DNA of 64,000 nt from contig JAKSXM010000137.1 in NCBI GenBank assembly GCA_022575985.1, forward strand, positions 22,710,001-22,774,000. Reading direction: 5' to 3'. Below, one piece after another: positions 46,738-57,800 of this stretch. The notes under the pieces were generated by a model. The model was given only the letters and a program-made list of their open reading frames with translations. It ran no database searches and had not been told where the DNA came from. Position 1 is the first letter of the stretch. Every line of letters starts with the position of its first letter. The DNA is from Anagrus nilaparvatae (lineage: Eukaryota; Arthropoda; Insecta; Hymenoptera; Mymaridae). Made by a program: the position numbers and the translations under genes.

Positions 46738-49469
46738 TTAACTTCTTGCTTTAGGTAATCTATTTATCCTTTCTAGTTCCATTTCAACGGATTTTTTCCA
46801 TATTTCAGTTGTAAGAGTGTTTAATCCATAAGAAATAGCCATCAATCTTGCCAAAACCATTAAATAATGTAAATTGTCTCCACTAAATGAACTATTTATT
46901 TGTCTAATTTTTACAAAGTCATCTTGGATGACCTAAAAAAAATTATTTTTTTATTTTCTAAGTCCCATTAAAAATATTAATTAATAAAGTTTTTATAAAT
47001 ATTAATTATTTATTTTCATAAGAAAAAACTTACATCTGTCATTTCATTTTGAATTTCAAATTTTATTTCTTTGATTACATGCAAATATTCTCTGAAATTA
47101 TTTAATCTATCTTGATCTTTTAAATATTGATTTGCTGCTTCATTGACTTGAGGATATAATTTTAACGATTCTTCATCTGGTTTTAATACAATTCTCATAT
47201 CACACTAAAATTAAAAATATAAAAATTAGAATTCTGAATATTAGAATACAATTTGGTCCAAATAAATGAAAATAAAACTTACTGGAATAAATGATTTAAC
47301 TTCTGAAAAAATTAAAATGGGTAAATCAGTTTCATAATCAACTGTGTAAAAATTAAAGTCATATGCAACTTTTTGATATCTTAGCACATCTGATAATGCT
47401 TGGTAATTTTGTCTTCCAGCAGCTGAAATTTGCCCTGGAGTTAAACCCGATTCATCAATTACCAAATGAGTGCTATCACTTAACTGTAAAATTCCACTGG
47501 TCAATCTGTTGCACTCATAATCTTTTCTGGATAAAGTTTTAAAAAAAGTATTGAATATCTTATAAAATGAAAACACTTAGTTGCTAAAAGGAAGTGCAAT
47601 TTGAAATATAATAGCTAAGTTCAATAAATTTTTGCCAGTAAATTGCAATTATCAAAAAATACAAAATCTAAGTTATTGAATTAATGTATTAAATTGTTAG
47701 CTTGCATGAATATGTATCAGAAAGTTTACTTTTTAAGTAAATAAATAAAAATGTAAAAAATAATTTAAAACTTACTTGGGTACAAAACTTAAATCATTTA
47801 AATTTTCTAGCGTAATTTTAATATAGTGTGTTTTAGGAAGAATCTGTGACAATATATCATAAAAGTCCTTGGGATAAGACGGATAATCTTTTATAGGAAA
47901 ATTTGAGATATTTAATGGAAAACTTCCTAAACATAAGCCTTCTTGTCTTAAGTAACTGCAAAAATATAAAATTTAATAATTAAAAATTTTTTTAATTTAT
48001 TTCTAATTAAGAGTAAAAAATTAAATAAATTACTTACACTGAAGATATTAAATTACAAATCAAATAATCAGCTGCTAGTTTGTCCCCAAATAGCAATTGA
48101 CTTAACATCATTTTTAAATCACCACGAATGCTTTCTGCTTTTGTTATAAAATTAGGATTATTAAAAATTGGATTCTTAATTTCTTTAAATACTTTTATTG
48201 CATGTAGTCTAGGAACTATAGAAGCTGGGGGATTGTAAGTTTGCTTTTCCAGTTGATCAATTTCCATTTCATCTGATTCTCCAGCTTTACTCAAAACTGG
48301 ATGCACAGATAAAAATCCAATAATGTTAACTACTTTGTTTAATGTACATGAATCTTCATTATAAACCTAAAAATAATTACCTATATAAAATAAAATTTGT
48401 AATTATAATTTTTATTTGAATATAATTATAATGACCTTAACGATACACGATTTTCCATCAATATTAGGTATCGGAAAGTTTAAAAAATGTTCTTTGGATA
48501 AAATTTGTTTTGGTTCCGGATTTTTACTTGTTGATTGAACCGATTCACTTTGATTTTCATTTTTAAATTTTTCTTTCTTTGTTGAGGGTCCTGTACAATC
48601 CATAATTTCTTCCGAGTCATCAAAAGTCCGTTTTATTGATGAACTGCTACAATCTGCTGGATAAGTAGCTTTGCTGTGTTTTTCCTCAGCCCAATTATTA
48701 AGACCAGGAGTAGATATTACAACTAAGACTTGCCTTTGACCATTTTCATTTTCTTCAGAATCAAATGAAATTCTTTCATAAGACTAAAATGGTATTTTTT
48801 TATTAAATATCATTTTTTATTAGTAGTTGCAAAAATTATTACACTAAAACTAATTAAACTAATTGTGAATATGTAGGCAGCAATATACATGAAATAAACA
48901 AGGCTTTGAGTTTTTCACACCTGGAACTACCTTTAATTTATATAGGGCTTACACTTTGTCCAAGACATTAGAAATTATGCAAGAACGAGAAAGTGTGAAT
49001 AAGAGCCCAATTTAACTTAGATATATTATTATTTAGTTATTGTAAATTAAATAGATTTAAATTATTTTTACCTCACATTGAACTATATCCACATATTTTC
49101 CACAGCGTTTACTCAACACTCCTGTTTGTTTATTAGAAACTTGGTATGTTTTTAAGTATATTTCAGGATTATACATATCTTGAACCATTCCACTGAATCG
49201 TACAAGTTGACCATTTTTTAAGTGATCCCAAACTGTATTATTAAGTGAAGGAATTTCTTTGAATACACTTGCATCTTCAAGAATTTTACTGCATTCTTCT
49301 TCATTTGATAAAAAATAATCGATAGTCCAATCGCTTGGTTTTAGTTCTACATTATAGGTTAAATATATTTTTTTATTAATTTATAAGCTTTTGAGATATT
49401 TTCTATAGGAAGTAATGATATTTTTATGAACCTGGTTATGTTCATAGCAGTCAAAATACACTTACTCAT
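46738..49469 (-). CDS. Mini-chromosome maintenance complex-binding protein (MCMBP), 581 residues
   Basis: Eight coding exons on the minus strand: 49,469-49,466; 49,346-49,072; 48,783-48,436; 48,366-48,038; 47,955-47,776; 47,526-47,283; 47,204-47,034; 46,932-46,738. All phases agree. MCMBP binds MCM3-7, helps assemble and unload MCM helicases and acts in the nucleus during replication. Family signatures include IPSLNNTVWDH and VRFSGMVQDMYNPEIY near the N-terminus, LNFPIPNIDGKSCIVKVYNE in the middle, LLFGDKLAADYLICNLISSV, then FVPKKDYECNRLTSGILQL and LVIDESGLTPGQI, and a C-terminus with the usual DDF and DNLHYLMVLARLMAISYG pattern. Human MCMBP has 642 residues, so this is slightly short, mainly at the N-terminus. 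The first coding exon would encode only the start codon plus one base; that exon is the least certain part. Confidence 0.92.
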
Positions 49470-50323
49470 TTTAAGAAATGTATACCCGCCAATTGCAGCC
49501 AATAATTGCAGTGTAAATTACAATCATACAAGTACCTAATTTTCATTAATTCCTATAAAACAGTAAACCTCGGTATAATAACTTTTCCTTTTTTTTTTGC
49601 CAGAACTATTTTACCCCAAAAACTTTTTTTTCTTTAAAATTTACATACACATGCATAAGTGAAAAATGTTATTAACCTCGAATTAAATATTTATTTTGAC
49701 TACAAAAATAATCAAAAATGCGCCAATAAATATATAATTTAATTTTTAAATAAGTTTTTAATTTTTCTACTTTTTAAAACTTATTAACTTAATTTATATT
49801 ATATAAAAACCATCAAATAAAATTGTCTATCCCAATTATTTGACTCTGATTTTACCCAAAATAATTAAAATTTTTTGGAGTAAATAGACCTGGCCTTTTT
49901 TTTGTAAAAAAATGTTTTAAAAAATATTTTTAATATTATAAGTTATTACATTTTTATTAATAACTTTGTCCTATAATAATTAGCAATAATTTATAATTAA
50001 AATCAAATAAACTAAAACTACCGTTTTTTTATTTTCACGCAATCACACTGCATTACCGATTTTACCAACTGCTTTACCGCCTAACAAAAATGTGAAAGTG
50101 GGAGAAAGAAAAACGAAATCAGTTAGCAGACGACAATTTGCAAAAGCCACATGTTTATAAAAGCGTTATAAAAGTATATAAATTATTTTAAGTTTTTTTT
50201 TTATATGTATTTTTTTGGATAAAGTTTTTATATAGAAATGATTAAATTTTCAATTAAAAGCTATTGAGTCAAGATTATTTACGTGAAAATTTATGAATTG
50301 ACAAGTATATGAAATAATTTAAA
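49470..50323. promoter_or_regulatory. Head-to-head promoter region of MCMBP and the FASTK-family gene
   Basis: The two genes diverge, with 854 bases between their start codons. The least AT-rich part, about 50,035-50,155 (cgcaatcacactgcattacc, gtgggagaaagaaaaacg), is the best candidate for a shared core promoter. No specific factor site was recognised. MCMBP would have a long 5' leader or further noncoding exons if transcription starts there. Confidence 0.4.
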
Positions 50324-52904
50324 ATGTTTGCAAAAAGATTTATAACATTATCCTTAATATTAAGGAAGATAAATAAATGTGTGCCATACAAAAATATTGA
50401 TAAACGTTTTTATCGTAATACTCCTTCAGGTACCCAATTATATTCATTAATATTAATCTTGGAAAACTTTTAATAAAATGCTCCAAAATTTTATTTTTCA
50501 GCCGATTTTAATCCTTTTCCAACAGTATCTGATGATTCTCATTTATTAGAAGAATTAAAGTATTCAAAAATACCAACAAAAGTTTATTGTCTTTTAGATA
50601 ACAACAAAAATAATTTAAAAGCTCCACACATTGTAACCGCTGTGAAATCATTAATTTTTATAGCTAAACGATATAAAAATGACGTTCAATACAAAAATGA
50701 TATATTTAAAAGAATAAGTCAAATTATACATTCAAATCTTGATAGATTACAGATTGAAAGCGCTGTAAAAATATTAGAAATTCTTATGAAAGCAGAAGAG
50801 ACGACTGATGTTGAATCTATTGATTTACTTTTAAATTATATAACTGTTAATATAGATAGTTTGAAAATTGAAGATTACAGTAAAGTAGCTAGGTCCGTAG
50901 TAAAAATGATTCCAACAAAAAAAACTAAAATTTTATTAGAAGCTTTAAAATTAAATTTTTCAAAAAAATTTTTATTAGAGTATGATGCTAATGATCAGAA
51001 ATTTTTAACAAGTGCATTTTTATTTGCTTCTCGTAATATAAATGATGAAAATATTTTGAAGCAGATTATTGAGCCCTTGTCAACTCAAAATATCCAATTT
51101 AAATTGAGTGATGCTTTAATTGCATTTGTCAATTCTCTTTTATTGAATGATATTCCAGGAGTATTAAATATTTTTAACGCAGCCAAAAATTGCATAAGTG
51201 AAAATCTTGATGAATTACAAAGTGGACAGATTATCTTTATTTTTTTAAAACTTGCTCCAGTAGTTAGACTAAAGTAAGCAAATTTTGATAATTAAATTAA
51301 ATAATATAAGTTTTCAAAAGAAAACATTTAATTTTTTTTTTATTTTAGAGATGAATTTTATGACAAAGATTTTGTCGACAAACTTGTTCAAAAGATTATC
51401 TTAGAAGATTTAGGTTTTGACTGTGGTTCAAGTGCGCTTAAATGCTTAAATATAATGAGGCATTTACACAAAGGACTTTTAAATTACTTATCTGCTAAAT
51501 TCTACGAAATAAAAGTAATTTCAAAGAAAACAATTGCTTACGAAATCAATAAGCTGACACCATTGATATCTGGATTAGCATTGCATAATCATAAACCAGT
51601 TTTCTGGAATGAACTTGGTTCACCACTTAGTGATATTAAAGTTCTTGATCAGAATATTAAAACCCTTTCTATAATTGCATTTCATTTAGCATGTCTTGAT
51701 AGTTATAATCCGAATATTTTAGAAAAAATTTTTTCAAACAAATTTAAATTAGAAGAAGATACATTTTTAATGTGGACATTTTGTAAATTGTGGCAAAAGT
51801 TAAAAACTTTAAAAAATTATGATGGTCCGCTACCAACTTCTGGGCAACTGGAAGCATTAAAAACTCTATTAGACCTTCCTATCGAATCGCCTGCTGCTGA
51901 AGTGTTACAGAAATGCTTAGGTGGACCAGAATATATCAAAAGCAAAGTTTGGACAAGATTATATCATAGGATTGGTAAATTTTTTAATTTTATAAAAAAA
52001 TAAATAAAATTTATATATTATAATTAATAATAATTTTAGATCATGTTATTGCTTTTGACAATAATGGAAACCCAATTCCAATAAATAACACAGATTCTTC
52101 ATCTGAAAATGGTCCAACTTTTATTGAAAACTTAGATGTACCCGAAAATAGCCAAATGTAAGTTAAAATAATATCTTTAATTTTATAGTACATTATAAAT
52201 TTTACCAAGAGTTAACAAAGAAATTTAGCCTGCTACTTAAAACCGACCTACTTGGCCTGAAAATTTGCGATAACTTTCTTTAATCATTGCACAAAAAATG
52301 CAAATATTAACACCTCAGAATTTGCTAAATTTCGCAACTTACATTATTACTTCGAGGGCTTCAAATTTGTTATATAATTTCAAACTAACAGAATATTTCC
52401 ACCATGTACTGAAAATTGAGTTAATTCAGAGAAATTCTTGAGGACAATAATTAAAGGATTATAATATAACTTTGAATACAGTCTATAAAATACGGTACTG
52501 CAGAGACATATCTGTAAATGAATGTAATTTTCATATAGCACTGTGATTTATGATCAAAATAAAATTCCCTCAAAATTTTCAGCCTAGTTGGGTCGTTTTT
52601 AAGTGAAAAATCCTAACATATGTTAGTATATCTAATTTAATTTGTTTCTAGATTACTGTTTATAAATGCACCTGAGCATTGGTTCCCAAGAAACGGTGAT
52701 CAGCTATTAGGAACTTATTCAATAATAATTGATACACTAAAAGAACTTAACCATAAAGTTATAAATATTAATATTACAAGATTTTTAGAACTTCCAGAAT
52801 CTGAGCAAATATCTATAATTAATAATAAAATTGATATTGCATTAAATTCTGATAAAGAAGAAGAAAATAAAATGAGACCAAAACTTTATAATTTAGCTTC
52901 TTAA
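50324..52904 (+). CDS. FASTK-family protein with RAP domain, 624 residues
   Basis: Five exons: 50,324-50,429; 50,502-51,273; 51,349-51,974; 52,040-52,157; 52,652-52,904, in consistent phase. The N-terminus (MFAKRFITLSLILRKINKC) is basic and lacks acidic residues, as expected of a mitochondrial targeting peptide. The body is a run of leucine-rich amphipathic helical repeats, as in FASTK proteins. The C-terminus, about 541-600, is a RAP-like domain: LLFINAPEHWFPRNGDQLLG, then helix IIIDTLKELNHKV and a INITRFLELPESEQISII strand-helix. FASTKD proteins act in mitochondrial RNA processing and stability. The length is near that of FASTKD4 (TBRG4), but the orthologue is not settled by eye. The last intron contains a MITE. 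Confidence 0.82.
52235..52604. mobile_element. MITE inside the last intron of the FASTK-family gene
   Basis: The left end ACTTAAAACCGACCTACTTG and the reverse complement of the right end, ACTTAAAAACGACCCAACTA, match well, and the similarity continues through GGCCTGAAAATTT / GGCTGAAAATTTT, giving arms of about 33 bases. The body, about 370 bases, has no open frame. It accounts for most of the length of intron 4, which would otherwise be about 120 bases, like its neighbours. Confidence 0.75.
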
Positions 52905-53120
52905 TCAAAAGCTTTAAAAATGTTAAATTTTGTATTATATCACTATTGTACATATTTATAATATTCATTATATGGATAAAATTAGCAAAAATGATCAAGT
53001 AATTTTTTTTTATTCTGAAAATATATACAATTACTTTGTATTTAACATTAGAAAAATTTATACTATAATATTGAATTTAATCTCTTGATTGTAATAATTG
53101 AATTCAATGAAAATTTGTAA

Positions 53121-53126
53121 AATAAA
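53121..53126 (+). terminator. Possible polyadenylation signal of the FASTK-family gene
   Basis: This is the first clear AATAAA after the stop at 52,902-52,904, about 220 bases downstream. Other variants cannot be excluded. Confidence 0.35.
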
Positions 53127-53426
53127 TTTGAATTTAAAAAAAATTTATTTTATTTTATTTTAATGGTTCAATACTAATGAAGTGTATTATATTTTTAGCT
53201 ATTTTAAGTTTTCCTTAGTTAAGTAAGTTTAAATTTATTTCAATGGAAGTCTTTTCAAGTTCTTTTAGAATACCAGATACATAGTGTATAATTAATTGTC
53301 TATTTATATATTAATAAAATTATTATAAACACAATTATACAATATTATTTAATAATGTTAAACCAAAAAGTAGGTAGGTAAGCAGGTGTTTTGTAAATTT
53401 TTTAAAAAGTTATGTATACTGTAATA

Positions 53427-53439
53427 GTTGCCTGGCAAC
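53427..53439. promoter_or_regulatory. RFX X-box of TMEM17
   Basis: GTTGCC-T-GGCAAC is a perfect palindromic half-site pair with a one-base spacer and matches the X-box consensus RYYNYY-N(1-3)-RRNRAC. It lies 147 bases before the TMEM17 ATG, inside the 50-250 base range typical of RFX-controlled ciliary genes in nematodes and flies. TMEM17 is a ciliary transition-zone protein, so the site and the gene agree. Binding by the insect RFX factor is an inference. Confidence 0.8.
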
Positions 53440-53585
53440 ATTTATGAACCTATTGGCTATACCTACATACTTTCTTATAAAGTAAAAAAAATAAAACTTA
53501 CGTGGCTGTACGTAAAAGCACAAATAATTAACATCAATAATATTTTTAAAAATAAAATTCTAAATTATAAAATCGATTATGAAAT

Positions 53586-54474
53586 ATGTGGAAGTCGTCG
53601 GTTATATCGGCGTCAGATAGAATTTTTCCCGGCTTAGCGTGCCATGATAGAGAAAAAGAATTTTATGATATTGGTAATTATGAGTTTTTTAATAAAAAAA
53701 AAATAAAAATTATTATTGGTTGTATATTTCATTGTATTGTTTAATAATTTTAAGTTACAAAAAATTGTTTTTTTTAGGAAATGTAGTGAAGTCTAATTTA
53801 CCGCTTCAAATAACTTTGTATTTAAATGTTCGATATGCTATAATTTGGTTTTTTATTCATCTTTATTATTTAGATTCTAAGGTAAGAATAAAAAAAATTG
53901 TTTATTAATATTATTATTTTATACCGGCACTCTTTTTAATTTAAGACTCTTTCAAAAATTCAAACTTTATTCTCAATATTAAAATTTTTTTACCTGCCCA
54001 GTATTGCATTTAAAATTTTTTATTTTGTTTTTAGTATCATAATTTGTCAGAAGTTTACAAACTAGTATCAATTGCAGTATTTTTTGCTGTTACTTGTTTG
54101 GAGTGTATCCGGCTTTATTTTGGATACCTGGGAAATTTAGCAGAAAAGGTAAGATAAATTTAAAATAAAAAATATTAAAAATATAGACAAAAATTTTTTC
54201 AAATATTTTTTGAACTGTTAAATTTTAGATTCCAGAATTAGCAAGTTTTTGGTTGATATCAACTTTGCTACAATTTCCATTAGTTACATTTTTAGTTCTA
54301 GATAAAAATCCAGCTAATTCGATAACTGAAAAAGTTTTTAACATTATTGGATTAATATTTTTAGTTGTTGAAATAATAACAGGTACATACGTACTTAAAA
54401 AATCAGCAGATCATCACGCTAAAAGATTTTATATGGCTCAAATGTATGGTATCGATGATACAATAAATAAATAA
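53586..54474 (+). CDS. Transmembrane protein 17 (TMEM17), 183 residues
   Basis: Four exons: 53,586-53,673; 53,778-53,881; 54,035-54,148; 54,229-54,474, all with matching phase. TMEM17 belongs to the Transmemb_17 family (with TMEM216 and TMEM80). It is a four-pass protein of the MKS module of the ciliary transition zone, needed for gating membrane proteins into cilia. The match is clear: NVVKSNLPLQITLYLN before the first membrane segment, then ECIRLYFGYLGNLAEKIPEL, then FWLISTLLQFPLVTFLVLD and a last membrane segment (FNIIGLIFLVVEIITGTYVL). Human TMEM17 has 198 residues. The start ATG opens a short hydrophilic N-terminus (MWKSSVISASDRIFPGLACH) and is the only ATG in phase with exon 2. In insects it would serve sensory neurons and spermatogenesis. 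Confidence 0.93.
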
Positions 54475-54525
54475 ATAATTTTTAAAATTTTATTGAAGAA
54501 AGAAAAAGTCATTTAAAAATACAAA

Positions 54526-54828
54526 ATGTTCGATGATATAGATATAGAACAATTTGGGCTAGACGAAAATGATCTTGCTGAATTGCGAAGATTAAAAGCA
54601 AATTTTCGAATGCCAAGAAGATTTAGTTTACAAAGATTTCTAATAGAATCATTAATAAATTTTATATTAATTTTAGCAATACATATGTTCTATGTATATG
54701 TCATGCTTTTTATAGCCTGTTGTATTTATTCAATTTGTCTAAAAGGTTTTGATATAATTCTTGCATTTTCCAAAAATCCAATATTTAGTATGAAAGTACC
54801 ATTGAATTTAAATAATTATCAAATTTAA
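54526..54828 (+). CDS. Small acidic-headed membrane protein, 100 residues, behind TMEM17
   Basis: This single-exon frame starts 51 bases after the TMEM17 stop, in the good insect start context ACAAAATG. Residues 1-25 are acidic (MFDDIDIEQFGLDENDLAEL), 26-42 basic (RRFSLQRF and neighbours), and about 45-80 hydrophobic (INFILILAIHMFYVYVMLFI and on), giving one long or two short membrane segments. I do not recognise a family. The acidic head, basic patch and membrane anchor are not the composition of chance frames in this AT-rich DNA. It may be translated from the TMEM17 transcript as a second cistron or have its own promoter. An AATAAA overlaps the TMEM17 stop (about 54,463), so separate transcripts are possible. 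The stop is 20 bases from that of GLTP on the other strand. Confidence 0.65.
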   Translation: MFDDIDIEQFGLDENDLAELRRLKANFRMPRRFSLQRFLIESLINFILILAIHMFYVYVMLFIACCIYSICLKGFDIILAFSKNPIFSMKVPLNLNNYQI

Positions 54829-54848
54829 TTACTATATAAAACTTCATT

Positions 54849-57800
54849 TTATTGATATTTGTTATTTAATTGGATATTAAGTTGTAGATAAAATTCTTGA
54901 ATACTCAAAATATTATTTTTTAATCTTCTTGAAAATTTATTTATATTTTTAAACAAATCATCTGAATACGTTGGTTGATTTGTTATTAATTTTAATATTT
55001 CAGTTCTAGTTGATGACATTCTTGATAATAACTAAAAACATAAAAACATTAAAATTCACTTAAAAATTAAGTAGATATACTTAGGTATGTAAGTATGTAG
55101 CAGATGTAAAGAAAAAAAAAATTTGTTAATTTTTACATTAAAAAGTTGTTGACACATCCAGCCATGATATGGTTCTAATGTTAATTCATAAGATTTTCTT
55201 AAACTATATGATAAATCTTCTGAATTTTTACCAGATTTATGATCTTTCACTAAATTCTCAAAAAATGACTGAATCATGTGTAATTCTCTGTAAGATTAAA
55301 ATTTTTTTTTAAAACTTAATTTTATTTACTTAAATACCTATAATATTTTTATTAAAAACTTCATAATACTCTTTAGTTATAAAAATTTAATTAAATAATT
55401 AATATAATGATAAATAATTTTAGATTTAAATTTTACAGAATTTAATTATTAAATAGATGTATAATGTTACTTTTTGTACTATTAAATATTTAAACTATTA
55501 AAAATTCTAGTCAAAAAAATGTATAATTGTTTATAATGTAAAATAAATTAAAAAATAATTTTATGACTATTTTATTTTTATCATCATAATTTTCATATAC
55601 TCGCGGTAGATTTTTACGATCGCGTTTGAATAAGTGGGGGAAAGTAAGCACACAGCAGACGCCGCACGGCTTTCATCTCATCTCATCACCGATCCCACGT
55701 GCATTGTAATAATTATCTAATTTGGTGAATTATTTTTTTATAAATAAATGTAAAATATTATATTATTATTATTTTAAAATTCATTATATTATAAATTTTA
55801 TTATTTTATTTTAAAGGTTATAAAGAATTAATTAATCAAAATGGTTAAAGAACAGTATAGAGAGTCTGATAGTGCTAAAAAAATATCACATGTTTCGTTT
55901 GGATTAGATAGTCGGCATAATATAAAGCAGCAAGCTCATATACAAGTAATTGCCAAAAATTTATACAGTCAAGATAATGGACACGCTCCAATATCTTATG
56001 GTCTACTTGACAAGAGAATGGGAACATGTTCTAATGCTAACAATTGTGTAACATGTAATAAATCCTTAAATGAATGCATTGGTCACTTTGGTTTTATTGA
56101 TTTGGAGTTACCAGTTTTTCATGTTGGCTATTTTAGATCAATTATACAAATTTTACAAATGATCTGTAAAAAATGTTCTCATGTTATGCTTCAGCCTCCG
56201 CTAAAAGCCAGTTATCTCAATAGAGTTTTAGCACCAAATTTAGATTATTTGGTTCGTAAAAGTTTAAGAAAACAAATTCTTGAAAAAGCAAAAAAAACTA
56301 CGATATGTCCGTATTGTAAAGAACTTAATGGTGTTGTTAAAAAAGCAGGATTGTTAAAAATAGTTCATGAAAAATACAGATCAAAAAAGAAAGAAGATCC
56401 TATAATTTTAAGTAAATTAGCTGAGTACTCAAATGTTGCTGAAGAAAACAAGGAGTTGGAATCAATAATTCAGAACGGGATACATAATATATTAAATCCA
56501 ATTGAAGTTTTATCTATTTTAGAACGAATTCCTGAAAAAGATATCCCATTATTACTAATGAATCCAGGATGCAGTTCACCAAAAGATTTAATATTAACTA
56601 GAATTCCTGTACCTCCGATTTGTATTAGGCCAAGTATTGTATCAGATATAAAGGCAGGTACTAATGAAGATAATTTAACTATGAAGCTAACAGAAATTTT
56701 ATTTATTAATGATGCAATTCAAAGACATCGTCAATGTGGTATGAAAATACAAATGTATAATGAAGACTGGGAATTTTTGCAACTACATTGTGCCTTATAT
56801 GTAAATAGTGAAATGTCTGGAATACCATTAAATATGCAACCTAAAAAATCTGGTAAAGGTCTTGTTCAGAGATTAAAAGGTAAACAAGGTCGATTTAGAG
56901 GAAATTTATCTGGAAAAAGAGTAGATTTTTCTAGTAGAACTGTTATTTCGCCTGACCCGAATCTTTGTATTGATCAAGTTGGAGTTCCAATTCATGTAGC
57001 AAAAATTTTAACATACCCAGAAAGAGTTAACAAATATAATATTGAAGATATGAGACGATTAGTTCTAAGTGGACCTGATGTTCATCCAGGAGCAAATTTT
57101 GTTGTAGAAGCTAAGACTCAATTCAGGAAATTTTTAAAATATGGTAACAGACAAAAAATTGCTCAAGATTTACAATTTGGTGATAAAGTCGAAAGGCATT
57201 TGCAAGATGGTGACATTGTATTGTTCAATAGACAACCTTCCCTGCATAAATTGAGTATTATGGCTCATAAAGCAAAAGTTTTACAAAATCGAACTTTCAG
57301 ATTTAATGAATGTGTATGTACACCTTATAATGCAGATTTTGACGGTGATGAGATGAATCTTCATTTTTTGCAAACTGAAGAAGCCAGAGCAGAAGCTTTA
57401 GTTCTTATGGGAACAAAATCAAATTTAGTAACCCCAAGAAATGGAGAAATGTTAATTGCGGCAACTCAAGATTTTATAACTGGTGGTTATCTTTTAACCC
57501 AAAAAGATACTTTTTTAAATAAAGCTCAGGTATTTCATCTTATTAGTTGTTTACTGGCTGGAGAGGATAAAGTGATGGATATAACAATTCCTCCTCCAGC
57601 TATTTTAAAACCTTGTACTTTATGGACCGGTAAACAAATATTTAGTCTTATTTTAAAACCTAATAAAGCTTGCCCAATTAAAGCAAATTTAAAGACAAAA
57701 GGTCGAGCTTATACAAGTAATGAAGAATTATGTATAAATGATTCATATGTAATTATACATAATTCTGAATTACTAGCTGGTACAATGGATAAGACAACAT

